Assembly (NCBI GenBank): GCA_002700845.1
Contig: PAFA01000069.1
Coordinates: 1-41,704 of the forward strand
Direction of reading: 5' to 3'
From: Phycisphaerae bacterium
GTDB lineage: Bacteria > Planctomycetota > Phycisphaerae > Phycisphaerales > SM1A02
Length of the DNA: 41,704 nt
Every line of letters begins with the position of its first letter. Position 1 is the stretch's first letter. This document shows, in pieces, positions 7,696 to 17,330 of the stretch. A model generated the notes under the pieces. The model was not told the DNA's origin, did no database searches, and worked only from the letters and a program-made list of their open reading frames with translations. The position numbers and the translations under genes were made by a program.

Positions 7696-9228
7696 TTAAT
7701 AACTCTTGGCCCAAACGACCCGCATGGGGCTGGGTTCGCCGCTGAATGGGCATGTCCCGGGACCATCTCCCAAATCTTCAAGCGGGATGCAGCGAATGGT
7801 GACTCCCAACTCATCGTTGACGCGTTGCTCAACTTCCTCCGAGCCATTCCAGTGGGTGAGGGCAAATCCACCGTGAATTGGCGTTGGCGTCCCTTCTTTG
7901 TGCGCTGGCGGCGTAAAGAACGCACGAAAGCTTTCCTCGTCGTCGATGATCTTTGTGTGCTCTTCTTGGAAAGCCTTCGCTTTCGCCAACAAACCACTCT
8001 GCATATCGGTCAACATGTCCGGAAGACCGGCAATGAATGTGTCGCGAGGCAAAGATTCTTTGTCCTTATGGCCACGATCGCGGCGTGCAACAAAAACCGT
8101 CCCAGCTTCCATATCCCGTTCGCCAACTTCCACTCGAACGGGGATGCCCTTTTTGATCCAACCCCACACTTTGTCACCGCCACGAATATCTCGGTCATCG
8201 ATTTCCACTTCGATGGCACGGCCCATGAAAGTGCGTTGACGGAGTTCCTCAGCGATCTTCTTGCAGTGGGCCAAGACGGCTTTAGGATCCTTCGCTTTCA
8301 TTGTGATGGGCAACAAAACCACATGGGCCGGAGCCAATGCTGGCGGCAGCACCAAACCGTCATCATCGGCATGGGACATGATTAATCCACCAACCAAACG
8401 GGTCGACACACCCCAACTGGTTGTCCACGCGTGGCGTCGTTCGCCCTGCTCATCAATAAACACAATGTCTTGAGCCTTGGAAAAGGTCTGGCCAAGGAAG
8501 TGGCTGGTTCCTGCCTGCAACGCCTTGCGGTCTTGCATCATGGCCTCAATACAAACCGTATCGACAGCTCCCGGGAATCGCTCTCCAGCACTTTTGTGCC
8601 CAGTCATCACCGGCATCGCCATGATGTCCTCAGCAAAGCGGGCATACACCTCGAGCATCTTCATCGTCTCTTCACGGGCTTCCTCTTCCGTGGCATGCAC
8701 CGTATGGCCCTCTTGCCAGAGGAATTCTGCGGTGCGTAAAAACAAACGGGTTCGCAACTCCCATCGCACCACGTTCGCCCACTGGTTAATCAGCAAGGGA
8801 AGATCGCGATAGCTCTCGACCCATTTGCTGAACATGGCTCCAATGATGGTTTCACTGGTGGGACGAACAATCAGTGGTTCATCAAGTTCACCCGCCGGCT
8901 TCAGCCCCCCCTCACCATCATCTTCAAGGCGATGGTGGGTGACTACCGCGCATTCCTTCGCAAAGCCGTCAACATGCTCAGCTTCTTTTTCCAAGAAGCT
9001 TTTGGGGATGAACAGTGGGAAGTACGCGTTGCGATGCCCAGTTTCTTTGAAGCGCCGATCAAGATCACGCTGAATATTTTCCCAAATGGCATAACCCCAC
9101 GGCTTGATGACCATGCAACCGCGAACCGGTGAGGACTCAGCCAAATCAGCGGCCTTGACAACCTGTTGGTACCACTCTGGGTAGTTCTCACTTCGGACGG
9201 GTTCGATCGCCGTTTTGGGCTTGCTCAT
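7696..9228 (-). CDS. proS: Prolyl-tRNA synthetase, archaeal/eukaryotic-type (ProS type 3)
   Basis: A 510-aa class II synthetase charging tRNA-Pro. Catalytic core landmarks include the motif-2 neighbourhood RPTSETIIG and WELRTRLFLRTAEFLWQEGH and the loop GTSHFLGQTFS. The C-terminus has the extension typical of type 3 enzymes, ending CPFSGEPSPMRVVWAKSY with the terminal tyrosine. There is no YbaK-like editing insertion, as expected for this type. The ATG at 9228 (MSKPKT) is chosen. Another ATG at 9240 is possible, but the still longer frame to 9291 runs into the dnaK terminator and is not credible. Confidence 0.95.
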   Translation of the reverse strand: MSKPKTAIEPVRSENYPEWYQQVVKAADLAESSPVRGCMVIKPWGYAIWENIQRDLDRRFKETGHRNAYFPLFIPKSFLEKEAEHVDGFAKECAVVTHHRLEDDGEGGLKPAGELDEPLIVRPTSETIIGAMFSKWVESYRDLPLLINQWANVVRWELRTRLFLRTAEFLWQEGHTVHATEEEAREETMKMLEVYARFAEDIMAMPVMTGHKSAGERFPGAVDTVCIEAMMQDRKALQAGTSHFLGQTFSKAQDIVFIDEQGERRHAWTTSWGVSTRLVGGLIMSHADDDGLVLPPALAPAHVVLLPITMKAKDPKAVLAHCKKIAEELRQRTFMGRAIEVEIDDRDIRGGDKVWGWIKKGIPVRVEVGERDMEAGTVFVARRDRGHKDKESLPRDTFIAGLPDMLTDMQSGLLAKAKAFQEEHTKIIDDEESFRAFFTPPAHKEGTPTPIHGGFALTHWNGSEEVEQRVNDELGVTIRCIPLEDLGDGPGTCPFSGEPSPMRVVWAKSY

Positions 9229-9274
9229 GGAACGGACCATTGTCGGCCTTTGTGCCCAGAAGAGCAAGACACCA

Positions 9275-9301
9275 CAAAAAACGCCTCCCAAATGGGAGGC
9301 G
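9275..9301 (-). terminator. Rho-independent terminator of dnaK
   Basis: Read on the minus strand, CGCCTCCC (9301-9294) and GGGAGGCG (9289-9282) form an 8-bp GC-rich stem around a 4-nt loop, followed directly by six T (9281-9276). It lies 30 bp after the dnaK stop and just before proS, so it separates the two minus-strand genes. Confidence 0.9.
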
Positions 9302-9330
9302 TGAATGAATGATCTTGAGCGATACCGGAC

Positions 9331-11232
9331 TTACTTCCCGTCCTTGACCTCATACTCGGCGTCAATCACATCGTCATCACCATCGGATTCAGAATCGGCT
9401 GACTCAGCACCTTCAGGCTTTGCTTCGGCGGTTTTTGCCGCTTCATACGCCGCCTTGCCAAGCTCCATTGACTCGGCTTCAAGCTTCTTCATGGCTTCTT
9501 CAATGGGGTCTTTTTCCTCACCAGCAAGGCTGGCCTCAACTTCGGCCACGGCGGCCTCAATCTTGGACTTCACATCCTCAGCAACTTTCTCGCCATGCTC
9601 TTCCAAAGCCTGTTTGGTCTGGAAGACCATTTGCTCGGCACGGTTCTTGACGTCGACCAGCTCACGACGCTCTTTGTCGGCCGAAGCGTTGGCTTCAGCT
9701 TCGGTCTTCATCCGCTCGATTTCCTCTTCGGAAAGTCCCCCAGAGTTGTCAATTCGGATGTCAGCACTCTTGCCTGAAGTTTTCTCCGTCGCAGTGACTT
9801 GGAGAATGCCGTTGGCATCGATGTTGAATTCCACTTCAATCTGCGGAGTACCCATTGGGGCCGGCGGAATACCACCCAAGTCAAACCGGCCGAGTGAGCG
9901 GTTGTCGGTGGCAAATTCTCGCTCACCTTGCAAAATATGGATGGTGACCGATGGCTGATTGTCCGCAGCGGTGGTGAAAGTCTCTTTCCGCGAAGTCGGG
10001 ATGGTGGTATTTCGCTCAATGAGCTTCGTAGTAATGCCACCCTTCGTCTCAACACCCAAAGAAAGAGGTGTCACATCCAGGAGCAATACGTCCTTTACGT
10101 CACCGCCAAGCACGCCACCCTGAATGGCGGCGCCGATGGCCACAACTTCATCAGGATTGATGGACTTGTCGAGTTCAGCTTTGCCGAAGACTTCCTTGGC
10201 GACCTCTTGGACCTGAGGGATCCGGGTCGATCCTCCGACCATTACGACTTCATCAACACTGGTTCCATCAAGTTTGGCATCAGCCAAGGCTTGTCGACAA
10301 GGGCCGGCCAATCGCTCAAACAAACTTGATGCCAGCTGCTCAAACTTTGCACGGTTGATCGATTGCTGCAAGTGCAGAGGTCCACGATCTGGGGTGGCCG
10401 TAATAAAGGGCAAGTTCACTGAAGTCTCCGACATCGTGGAGAGTTCGTGCTTGGCTTTCTCGGCTGCTTCTTTCAATCGCTGTAGGGCCATGGGGTCTTG
10501 ACGAAGATCAATCGAAGATTCTTTCTTGAACTCGTCGGCAATGTGATCAATCAGAACTTGATCAAAGTCATCACCGCCCAGGTGGCCATCCCCATTTGAA
10601 GCCAAGACTTCAAAGACGCCATCACCAACATCAAGAATCGACACGTCAAACGTTCCACCACCAAGGTCAAAGACCGCAATACGCGCATTGGTGTTCTTGT
10701 CGAGTCCATAAGCCAAAGCCGCGGCCGTAGGTTCGTTAATGATCCGCTCTACTTTGAGCCCTGCAATTTCGCCGGCATCTTTGGTCGCCTGACGCTGTGA
10801 GTCGTTGAAATATGCCGGAACGGTGATCACCGCTCGGTCGACTTTTTCACCGAGATAGTCCTCCGCAGTCTTTTTGAGTTCACTCAAGACCATGGCGCTC
10901 ACTTCTTGCGGGGTGTAATCCTTGTCGCGGACGCGGACACTGACGAATTCATCGCCCTTCACCTCGTAGGGCACCTGCTTCTCTTCACCCGTGACTTCTT
11001 CCGCCCGACGCCCCATAAAGCGTTTAATGGAGAAGACGGTGTGCTTGGGGTTGGTTACCTGCTGGTGGCGTGCAGCCTGTCCAATCAGCCGCTCACCTTT
11101 TTCAGTGAATCCAACAACGGAGGGGGTCGTTCGGTTCCCACTCGCGTTGATGATGACCTTGGGCTGGTCACCTTCCATTACGGATACCACAGAGTTGGTC
11201 GTACCGAGGTCAATACCAATGATCTTTGACAT
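9331..11232 (-). CDS. dnaK: Chaperone DnaK (Hsp70)
   Basis: A 633-aa Hsp70 chaperone. The nucleotide-binding domain starts with [10 protein letters not shown] and contains [15 protein letters not shown]. The substrate-binding domain and a helical lid follow, ending with the acidic tail [15 protein letters not shown]. The ATG at 11232 is chosen because [14 protein letters not shown] is the family N-terminus and AAGGAG lies just upstream; the 17 earlier residues in frame are not conserved. It stands alone, without grpE or dnaJ. I see no CIRCE element (TTAGCACTC-N9-GAGTGCTAA) in the upstream 160 bp, so HrcA control is not supported. Confidence 0.98.
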   Translation of the reverse strand: MSKIIGIDLGTTNSVVSVMEGDQPKVIINASGNRTTPSVVGFTEKGERLIGQAARHQQVTNPKHTVFSIKRFMGRRAEEVTGEEKQVPYEVKGDEFVSVRVRDKDYTPQEVSAMVLSELKKTAEDYLGEKVDRAVITVPAYFNDSQRQATKDAGEIAGLKVERIINEPTAAALAYGLDKNTNARIAVFDLGGGTFDVSILDVGDGVFEVLASNGDGHLGGDDFDQVLIDHIADEFKKESSIDLRQDPMALQRLKEAAEKAKHELSTMSETSVNLPFITATPDRGPLHLQQSINRAKFEQLASSLFERLAGPCRQALADAKLDGTSVDEVVMVGGSTRIPQVQEVAKEVFGKAELDKSINPDEVVAIGAAIQGGVLGGDVKDVLLLDVTPLSLGVETKGGITTKLIERNTTIPTSRKETFTTAADNQPSVTIHILQGEREFATDNRSLGRFDLGGIPPAPMGTPQIEVEFNIDANGILQVTATEKTSGKSADIRIDNSGGLSEEEIERMKTEAEANASADKERRELVDVKNRAEQMVFQTKQALEEHGEKVAEDVKSKIEAAVAEVEASLAGEEKDPIEEAMKKLEAESMELGKAAYEAAKTAEAKPEGAESADSESDGDDDVIDAEYEVKDGK

Positions 11233-11394
11233 TCGAGGGGTCTCCTTGAGGTCCAGGTGTTCAAAATGCAATCGCCATGCCAAAGCCCAGGGGCCCTTTC
11301 CGTGGGTTCTGACCGCCGTGAACCGAAGAAGGGCAATTCAGAGTGCCAATCCGGCAGACTGGAGTCCGTGTCATGAGACTCGTAGGATGTGACC

Positions 11395-12453
11395 ATGGTT
11401 GGAATTGCCGCAGGACGCCCCCCGCTGCAAATTGGGGCATTTCACCCTCCTAGCAGGGTGTTTTTGGCCCCAATGGCCGGATTTACAGATTTGGCATTCC
11501 GGCGCCTGGTTCGCGAGTGTGGAGGCTGCGGATTGGCCACCACCGACTTGTTGAACTGCCGTTCAATTCTGGCGGGTCATCCCACGGCCCTTCGCTTGGC
11601 AGAAACCAACGAGGCCGACAGTCCTGTGGGCATGCAGTTGTACGGCAATGACACCGACCCCTTGCCCGAAGCCGCCGCCTGGGCCGTGGAGCGTGGCATT
11701 GATGTCTTGGATATCAACATGGGCTGCCCAATCGACAAGGTCTGCAAGAAAAATGGCGGTTCACTTCTTCTGTGTGATCCAGATCGCACCGTTCGGCTGG
11801 TTGAACGCATCTTGGAGGCCGTCCGCGGAAGAGTCCCAGTCACCGCAAAATTACGCTTAGGCTGGGACGACGATCAGCTCACAGGTCCGCGGCTTGCCCG
11901 AATGCTGGAGTCCGTGGGCGTATCCGCAATCGCTATTCACGGACGCACCACAGAAATGAAATTCCGCGGGCATGTTCGACTTGAAGGCATTGGCCGGGTC
12001 GTCGAAGCCGTGCAGAACATCCCCGTTTTGGGCAATGGCGACATTGAATCACCGCAAGATGCCGAACACATGATGCGGTTCACTGGCTGCGATGGCGTCA
12101 TGTTGGCCCGGGCCGCGACCCGGCAGCCATGGCTGCTTTCACGCATTCATCAACTTCTTGAGTTTGGTGAGGATCCAGGTGAACTCAACCACCACGGCAT
12201 TCTGAAGGTCATTCAGCGGCACGTGGAATTGTGCCGAGAACATTGCGAAGAACGGCGTTCACTCCACATCCTCCGCAGTCGAATTTCACGTTACGCGCGA
12301 AGTCTAGGTCACGTGAAACCACTCAAGGAATCCTTCCGCCTCGCCAAGCACACTGACGAAATGCTTCACGCGATTAACGACTGGCTGGAACGACCCGAAC
12401 CGCGTCCACGGGTTCCGCAATCGCAATCTTTGGCGTGTCCGTCGCCACCATAA
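11395..12453 (+). CDS. dus: tRNA-dihydrouridine synthase, DusB-like
   Basis: A 352-aa flavoenzyme reducing uridines in the tRNA D-loop. It shows FMN-barrel motifs: LAPMAGFTDLAFR near the N-terminus, the catalytic cysteine C111 in DINMGCP, KLRLGWDDD, and AIHGRTTEMKF further on. The ATG at 11395 has an AGGA about 7 nt upstream; a GTG at 11389 would add two residues. It is divergent from dnaK. Its last 80 nt may overlap a small antisense gene. The Dus call is firm; the DusB subgroup is a judgement from motif similarity. Confidence 0.93.
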   Translation: MVGIAAGRPPLQIGAFHPPSRVFLAPMAGFTDLAFRRLVRECGGCGLATTDLLNCRSILAGHPTALRLAETNEADSPVGMQLYGNDTDPLPEAAAWAVERGIDVLDINMGCPIDKVCKKNGGSLLLCDPDRTVRLVERILEAVRGRVPVTAKLRLGWDDDQLTGPRLARMLESVGVSAIAIHGRTTEMKFRGHVRLEGIGRVVEAVQNIPVLGNGDIESPQDAEHMMRFTGCDGVMLARAATRQPWLLSRIHQLLEFGEDPGELNHHGILKVIQRHVELCREHCEERRSLHILRSRISRYARSLGHVKPLKESFRLAKHTDEMLHAINDWLERPEPRPRVPQSQSLACPSPP

Positions 12454-12547
12454 GCCGAGCCCATAACAACAAGCCCAAGACCAAAGCTGTTCCCGCATGA
12501 GGGGCGTGGCGGCAAGTCTTCGATTTCTCTCGTATCCAACCCATCAT
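12374..12547 (-). CDS. Possible 57-aa single-helix membrane or exported peptide
   Basis: A short frame beginning MMGWIREKSKTCRHAPHAG followed by a hydrophobic run TALVLGLLLWARLMVA and a short polar tail. Its ATG overlaps the stop of the upstream pilin-like gene (ATGA, 12547-12544), which is the main reason to list it. It runs antisense into the last 80 nt of dus. No family is recognised, and it may be a chance frame. Confidence 0.4.
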   Translation of the reverse strand: MMGWIREKSKTCRHAPHAGTALVLGLLLWARLMVATDTPKIAIAEPVDAVRVVPASR

Positions 12548-12942
12548 GGCTGAACCTCCGATGCAATCCGCCAATGCGAATCATTGGTCTGAAATTCGGC
12601 AACCCCATTTTGTATCAAGCGGGTTGAGAATCGTTGCACTCCGGTTTGAATCCGTATGCGCTCGGCCGTGCGATCGCATTTCACCAAATCAAGGGTGCCA
12701 AAATCAGTGTCGCATTCGAGAGACCAAATGGCTGAAACACCCATTGGCTTCAACAACAGATCTCCATCGGACTCACGCCACACACGCTCGATCGGGCCAA
12801 GCTTTTGCTGGAGTTCGGAATGCACTGAAGTTCCACCAGAGTGATCCGGAAGAGCAACAATACCCACCGTGAACACAAAACCACTCGCGGCCAACACCAG
12901 AGCTACGGCGGTTTCTGTAAGACCTCGTTTCAAAGTGGACAA
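12544..12942 (-). CDS. Type IV pilin/pseudopilin-like protein
   Basis: About 132 aa from a TTG at 12942 with AAGGA at 12955-12951, 8 nt upstream. The N-terminus MSTLKRG / LTETAVALVLAASGFVF looks like a prepilin leader (basic, ending in Gly) plus the long hydrophobic pilin helix. The usual Glu at +5 is not there; a Glu sits at +3. The body has two cysteines (LECDTDFGTLDLVKC) and a C-terminal HWRIAS reminiscent of GspH/FimT-type minor pilins. An in-frame extension back to a TTG at 13086 exists but adds Arg-rich, unconserved sequence. If 12942 is correct, about 190 bp before it (12943-13132) is non-coding, and I see no obvious element there. The pilin assignment is a moderate inference. Confidence 0.55.
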   Translation of the reverse strand: MSTLKRGLTETAVALVLAASGFVFTVGIVALPDHSGGTSVHSELQQKLGPIERVWRESDGDLLLKPMGVSAIWSLECDTDFGTLDLVKCDRTAERIRIQTGVQRFSTRLIQNGVAEFQTNDSHWRIASEVQP

Positions 12943-13132
12943 TGGCGCGATCCTTAAGGAGTCACGCCGCCCGCGAATTCGGCGACCACTGCGGTCAGCC
13001 TCAGGAATCCGCGGGCATGCGCTCCTTCCCATGCACCATGCTGATCGGCCCAAATGGAATCTCACTTGGGTGCGATCTTGGGTCAAAGCCGAACAAGCGA
13101 TCTAAGCCGTTCAAACTGACCCAGTTGTTCGG

Positions 13133-13504
13133 TCAAGCGGCTGCCAAGGCCGCGTCGAGTTCAAATCCCAAGCGATATTGCTGATCACCGATCTGCTCAC
13201 AACGAACGACACGCCCTCGGCGGGCAAACATGTCAAATCCTGAGAATCCAAGCGTCACTGCAGCCCCAATGGGAAGTGGCTGAGGCGAAAAGGCCCCCAA
13301 GCCATGATCGGATCGGTCGGCAAGGGTCAACGCGTGGGTCGCACCAAAATGCTCCGGATCGAGCAGGAACGCGGTAGCGCTGCCCAAAGCGTGCAATCTG
13401 GATTCACGACGCTGTTCAAAATGAAGTGATCCAGCCACCGGCTCCGTGGGAGCGGGTTTGGTGAATTCGATTTCAGCGGCGGGTCGGTAATTCAAATCGG
13501 CCAT
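13133..13504 (-). CDS. PilZ-domain protein (c-di-GMP receptor)
   Basis: A 123-aa protein made almost wholly of a PilZ domain. The c-di-GMP motifs are present: RRESR (R32-x3-R36) and DRSDHG (D63-x-S65-x2-G68, matching [D/N]xSxxG). A beta-barrel follows (AAVTLGFSG, RGRVVRCE, QYRLGFEL). Such stand-alone PilZ proteins couple c-di-GMP to surface polysaccharide, motility or pili. Its nearest same-strand neighbour is the pilin-like gene. It is divergent from serC. The partner is unknown. Confidence 0.85.
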   Translation of the reverse strand: MADLNYRPAAEIEFTKPAPTEPVAGSLHFEQRRESRLHALGSATAFLLDPEHFGATHALTLADRSDHGLGAFSPQPLPIGAAVTLGFSGFDMFARRGRVVRCEQIGDQQYRLGFELDAALAAA

Positions 13505-13590
13505 GGGAAACCTCCAAAAGGCTCATCGGCAAGCCATAAGGGTGACTGAATCGGAAGTTTCGCTTTGTGGGGAAGAATCCATCGTGGATC

Positions 13591-14694
13591 ATGCCGATGA
13601 TGGCTGCACAGATGGAACAATCCGCAGGAAACTTCTCAGCCGGCCCCTCCCGCATCCCTGACGCGGTCCGAGCCCTCGTGGCCCAAGATCTTCTGGATCT
13701 GGATGGTTCTGGTATCGGCTGTCTGGAACACTCGCACAGGGGCGAGGTCTTTGATGAGGTATTGAACCAAACAGAGAGGCTGGTACGAAGCGTATTGGAT
13801 GTACCAGATGCATTCGAAGTGCTCTTCCTGCAAGGTGGTGCCACACAGCAATTCAGCATGATCCCAATGAATTTCGGGACGGACACCCCTTCAGTTCACA
13901 CCAACACTGGCATCTGGACCGCAAAGGCCATACGAGCCGCCCAACAATTCGGCCCCACCAAGATCATCTTTGATGGTTCGGACAACAAGTTCCGAACCTT
14001 GCCCGAACCCACGAATCTCCTCATCCCGCAAGATGCATCATTTCTTCACACTTGCGCCAACAACACGGTCATGGGTACCCAATGGCCAAGCCTTCCTCAC
14101 GCCCCCAAGGAAATCCCACACCTCTGTGATATGAGTAGTGAAATTACCAGCCGGAGGATCGAGTGGGGTGACTTGGACATGGTGTACGCTGGATGCCAAA
14201 AAAACCTCGGCGTGGCTGGAACCGTACTGGTCATCATCAAAAAAGAGCTGCTAGCGAAGAGCAATGCCCCAACACCATTCAACTATCAAGAACATGCTGA
14301 CGCGAGTTCACGACTCAATACGCCGCCCACTTTCGGTATCGCAGTGATGCGGCGAATGCTTGAGTGGGTTCAAACCCAGGGTGGCGTCAAAGGTATGGCG
14401 GAGGCTTCCCAAAGGCGATCGAAAATGATTTACGACGCGATTGATGCAACCAATGGATTCTGGCGGCCTCATGCCTCGCCGAAATGCCGAAGCGTGATGA
14501 ACATCACGTGGCACGGACCAACCAGCAACGCAGAGTTGGATTTCCTTCAAAAAGCCTCCGAAATCGGATTCTCGGGGCTCAAGGGACACCGTTCGCTGGG
14601 TGGTCTCCGCGCTTCTGTCTACAACGCGGCCGATGAAGTGGCGTGCCGTAAACTGGCTGAATTGATTCAGTCCAGTGCGTCCGACTCCAAATAA
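13591..14694 (+). CDS. serC: Phosphoserine aminotransferase
   Basis: A class V PLP aminotransferase of about 367 aa for serine (and pyridoxal) synthesis. Conserved blocks are NFSAGPS near the N-terminus, SHRGEVFDEV, LFLQGGATQQFSMIPMN, CDMSSEITSR and the PLP-lysine motif GCQKNLGVAG. C-terminal GLKGHRSLGGLRASVYNA matches the substrate-binding arginines. Several in-frame starts exist (GTG 13567; ATG 13591, 13597, 13600, 13612). NFSAGPS normally lies close to the start, so 13591-13612 are best. It overlaps the convergent phosphatase gene by 28 nt at the 3' end. Confidence 0.95.
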   Translation: MPMMAAQMEQSAGNFSAGPSRIPDAVRALVAQDLLDLDGSGIGCLEHSHRGEVFDEVLNQTERLVRSVLDVPDAFEVLFLQGGATQQFSMIPMNFGTDTPSVHTNTGIWTAKAIRAAQQFGPTKIIFDGSDNKFRTLPEPTNLLIPQDASFLHTCANNTVMGTQWPSLPHAPKEIPHLCDMSSEITSRRIEWGDLDMVYAGCQKNLGVAGTVLVIIKKELLAKSNAPTPFNYQEHADASSRLNTPPTFGIAVMRRMLEWVQTQGGVKGMAEASQRRSKMIYDAIDATNGFWRPHASPKCRSVMNITWHGPTSNAELDFLQKASEIGFSGLKGHRSLGGLRASVYNAADEVACRKLAELIQSSASDSK

Positions 14695-15134
14695 TCAAGC
14701 AAACCAAGCGTGGCAGAATCAACCAGATCCAAAACCAAATCAAACGCATCCTGCCCGTCGTAATACGGATCTGGAACCGCAGTTCGAGAAGAGTTTGGAT
14801 GGAATTCAAGCAAACGTCTTACCCGCGTAGGTTTAACCCAGGACAAAGAAATGACGTCCTTGAAATTGACCTCATCCATGACAACGATCAGATCAGCGCT
14901 CTGATCTGAAGAAGAAATTTTTCTTGCTCTGGAAAGAATTTGAACCCCGCGATGTTGAGCGGCTGACCTCATCCGAGCATCAGCCAATTCACCCTCGTGC
15001 CACCCACCTGTGCCTGCAGAATCAATATTGAATCGATCATCAGCGCCCCGCGTCGTGACGTGGTGGCGGAAGAATGCTTCTGCGGCGGGGGAACGGCAGA
15101 TGTTGCCCAGACACACAAAAAGGATATTTGGCAT
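14667..15134 (-). CDS. Low-molecular-weight protein tyrosine phosphatase (Wzb-like)
   Basis: A 155-aa LMW-PTP. The active-site loop CLGNICRS (C8-x5-R14) is intact, and the general-acid motif DPYYDG lies toward the C-terminus. In exopolysaccharide loci such enzymes (Wzb/Etp) remove phosphate from the tyrosine-rich tail of Wzc-type kinases. Here it is the last gene of the minus-strand polysaccharide operon: its ATG overlaps the stop of the WecA-like gene (TGATG). Its Wzc-like partner lacks a normal P-loop, so the true substrate is uncertain. Confidence 0.92.
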   Translation of the reverse strand: MPNILFVCLGNICRSPAAEAFFRHHVTTRGADDRFNIDSAGTGGWHEGELADARMRSAAQHRGVQILSRARKISSSDQSADLIVVMDEVNFKDVISLSWVKPTRVRRLLEFHPNSSRTAVPDPYYDGQDAFDLVLDLVDSATLGLLDYLESDALD

Positions 15135-16372
15135 CAACTGGCCTTTAATGGGATAGCACGGCGGCGCGCAACCTTGATCGCATAGGTCACAATCGAGCAG
15201 AACACCACCAGTGCCCCGGCGTACACCACCCGACCTCGCAATTCTGTCGAGACGTCAAGCCATGCCAGCAAAACTCCAAGAGATGCGAAAAAAGCAGCGA
15301 TGCCATACAACGTCAAAACCGCGGGCTTTACCCCACCCAGTGATCGCTTCAGTTGATGATGAATATGGTCAGAGTCTGGATCGCTCATACGCTTCCCGGA
15401 CAATCGACGTCGCACGATAGCCATGAAGGTATCCAAAATAGGGACCGTAAACACCATCAGCCCCGCCAACACCACGTGGGTTTGACCTCGATCCCCCAGC
15501 ATCAAAATGATGGCCACAACCAAATAGCCCAACATGAGACTCCCAGCGTCTCCTAGGAAGATCGTGGCGGGATTGAAGTTGTGCGGCAAGAAGCCCAATA
15601 AGGCGCCGAGTCCCACAGCAGCCAATACGATCCGGGCAACTGCTACGGACTGCGAGGCTTCTACAGAGTCCCCCCCAGCTTCGGGAAGCAACATGATGCC
15701 GATCAAGGCCAGACCGATCAGAGCTATTGCCGTCACACCAGACAGAAGGCCATCAAGGCCGTCAAGCAGATTGGCGGCGTTGCACCCTCCCAGCACCATA
15801 GTCGCCACGAGTCCCGTTCCAACGATTGCATAGATATGAGAACTAAGTACCCAGTCCACTCCGGGGAAGAAGAAAAGCTGGGTATCGCCACCACCGAGAA
15901 TAGGATTCAAGACGCCCGCAGCAACTTGTACCCCTACGTTTTCAACCGCCAAAGCCGCAGCTGCCATCATCTGACCAGCAATCTTGAGCCGGGGATCCCA
16001 ACCGAACATGTCGTCACCCACCCCGGTGATAAAAATAACGATCAGTCCAAAAACCACCGAGATCGGTACGGAGCGATATTGATCGAGAGGTGCTTCGACA
16101 AAGGCGGCCGAAAGGATGCCCGCCATGATCCCGATGAAGACCGCGAGTCCACCCAGATAGGCAATAGGTTCAGTGTGTATCTTCCGGCCACCAGGCTGAT
16201 CAATCACACCCAAAGCAATGGCAAGCTTTCGAACAAGTGGTGTCACCAGTAGTGTCACAATAAATGCCACAAAGAACGAAGGGGCAAAAGCGTTTAACAC
16301 TTCCACAACGCCAACCGAGTTCAAAGTTTCGGCAATCGATGGGGTATCACTGGGTGGGTCTAAAGGATTCAC
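15134..16372 (-). CDS. Polyprenyl-phosphate sugar-1-phosphate transferase (WecA/MraY family)
   Basis: A 412-aa polytopic membrane enzyme (roughly 10-11 hydrophobic segments) that would transfer a sugar-1-phosphate, often GlcNAc, to undecaprenyl phosphate and so start lipid-linked polysaccharide synthesis. Family motifs are GVGDDMFGW (D120, D121), NLLDGLDGL (201-209), FLGDAGSLMLGY (272-283) and the cytoplasmic HIHH (336-339) typical of WecA/TagO rather than MraY. Both ends overlap neighbours: ATGA with the epimerase upstream, TGATG with the phosphatase downstream. Sugar specificity cannot be read from sequence. Confidence 0.92.
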   Translation of the reverse strand: MNPLDPPSDTPSIAETLNSVGVVEVLNAFAPSFFVAFIVTLLVTPLVRKLAIALGVIDQPGGRKIHTEPIAYLGGLAVFIGIMAGILSAAFVEAPLDQYRSVPISVVFGLIVIFITGVGDDMFGWDPRLKIAGQMMAAAALAVENVGVQVAAGVLNPILGGGDTQLFFFPGVDWVLSSHIYAIVGTGLVATMVLGGCNAANLLDGLDGLLSGVTAIALIGLALIGIMLLPEAGGDSVEASQSVAVARIVLAAVGLGALLGFLPHNFNPATIFLGDAGSLMLGYLVVAIILMLGDRGQTHVVLAGLMVFTVPILDTFMAIVRRRLSGKRMSDPDSDHIHHQLKRSLGGVKPAVLTLYGIAAFFASLGVLLAWLDVSTELRGRVVYAGALVVFCSIVTYAIKVARRRAIPLKAS

Positions 16373-17325
16373 AATGCGGCCTCCATGCGGATGGAATCAG
16401 CGAGGTCCCGGATGGTCTCAGAAAGCGAACGTGATGGCTGAAGCTGGACAAGCTCGCGAGCCCGGGACAAGTCAGGAACACGTTCCTGCAAATCTTGAAA
16501 TCCACTTCCCCAAGCTTGGTCATAAGGCGTGATTTTGATCGGGGAGGAAGATTGAAGAACAGAGCGAACCATTTCAGCCAGCTCTAAAATTGAAATAGGT
16601 TCGTCATGACCAATATTGACCGGTAGACCTCTGGATTGGGGGGTCCGAAGAAGAACAGGCAATGAACCAACGACATCACGAACATCGGCAAAGCATCGAC
16701 GTTGGGTGCCATCTCCATGCACCTCGATGGGTGAGTTTTCAAGTGCTGCTTGAACGAATCGTGGCAGAACCATCCCCCACTCACCACGTTGACGGGGCCC
16801 CACCGTATTGAAGAACCGAACCACTACCGAAGGCAACTCATCTTCAAGCGCAAATGCCAGATGCTCGTCGACAGCCTTGCTGTGCGCGTACGACCATCGG
16901 GCGACAGTAGTAGATCCATAGACCGAGTCATCGGTTTCACGGAACGGACGGCCCTGACCTACACCGTAGACCTCACTGGTACTGGCCAGGAGTGTTGGGG
17001 TTGATGATGCGGCCAAGAATTGAAGCAATGAAGCTGTTTCAACCACATTGTTGATGATGGTCCCGAACGGATCCTCAACCACTTTCCGAACACCAACGGC
17101 TGCGGCCAGGTGGTAGGCCTCTGAAAACAATTCAGATGGATGGGTTTCAAGCCACTTTGCAACTGAAAGGTGAACAAACTCAACCCGATCGTGATCCGGA
17201 ATTTGCTGCCGACGCCCAGTGGAAAGATCATCGACGATCAAAACAGAGTGTCCCTCGGCCAAGAGATTCTCGACGAGGTGAGATCCAATGAAACCTGCGC
17301 CTCCAGTGACGAGAACTCGGGACAC
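16369..17325 (-). CDS. NAD-dependent nucleotide-sugar epimerase/dehydratase (extended SDR)
   Basis: About 318 aa, an extended short-chain dehydrogenase. The Rossmann motif GGAGFIG lies near the N-terminus, STSEVYG supplies the catalytic Ser/Thr region, and the YxxxK pair is in SYAHSK. Such proteins are UDP-glucose or UDP-GlcNAc 4-epimerases, UDP-xylose synthases or dTDP-sugar dehydratases; I cannot separate these by eye. The GTG at 17325 has AGAGGTGG about 10 nt upstream and gives MSRVLVTGG. A TTG at 17334, overlapping the previous stop, is possible but too near the ribosome-binding site. It supplies precursor sugars within the polysaccharide operon. Confidence 0.9.
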   Translation of the reverse strand: MSRVLVTGGAGFIGSHLVENLLAEGHSVLIVDDLSTGRRQQIPDHDRVEFVHLSVAKWLETHPSELFSEAYHLAAAVGVRKVVEDPFGTIINNVVETASLLQFLAASSTPTLLASTSEVYGVGQGRPFRETDDSVYGSTTVARWSYAHSKAVDEHLAFALEDELPSVVVRFFNTVGPRQRGEWGMVLPRFVQAALENSPIEVHGDGTQRRCFADVRDVVGSLPVLLRTPQSRGLPVNIGHDEPISILELAEMVRSVLQSSSPIKITPYDQAWGSGFQDLQERVPDLSRARELVQLQPSRSLSETIRDLADSIRMEAAL

Positions 17326-17330
17326 AGTGA

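Noticed and set aside
11233-11394. CIRCE or sigma32-type promoter for dnaK
   Set aside because: No inverted TTAGCACTC/GAGTGCTAA pair and no convincing CCCCAT-type -10 element were found.
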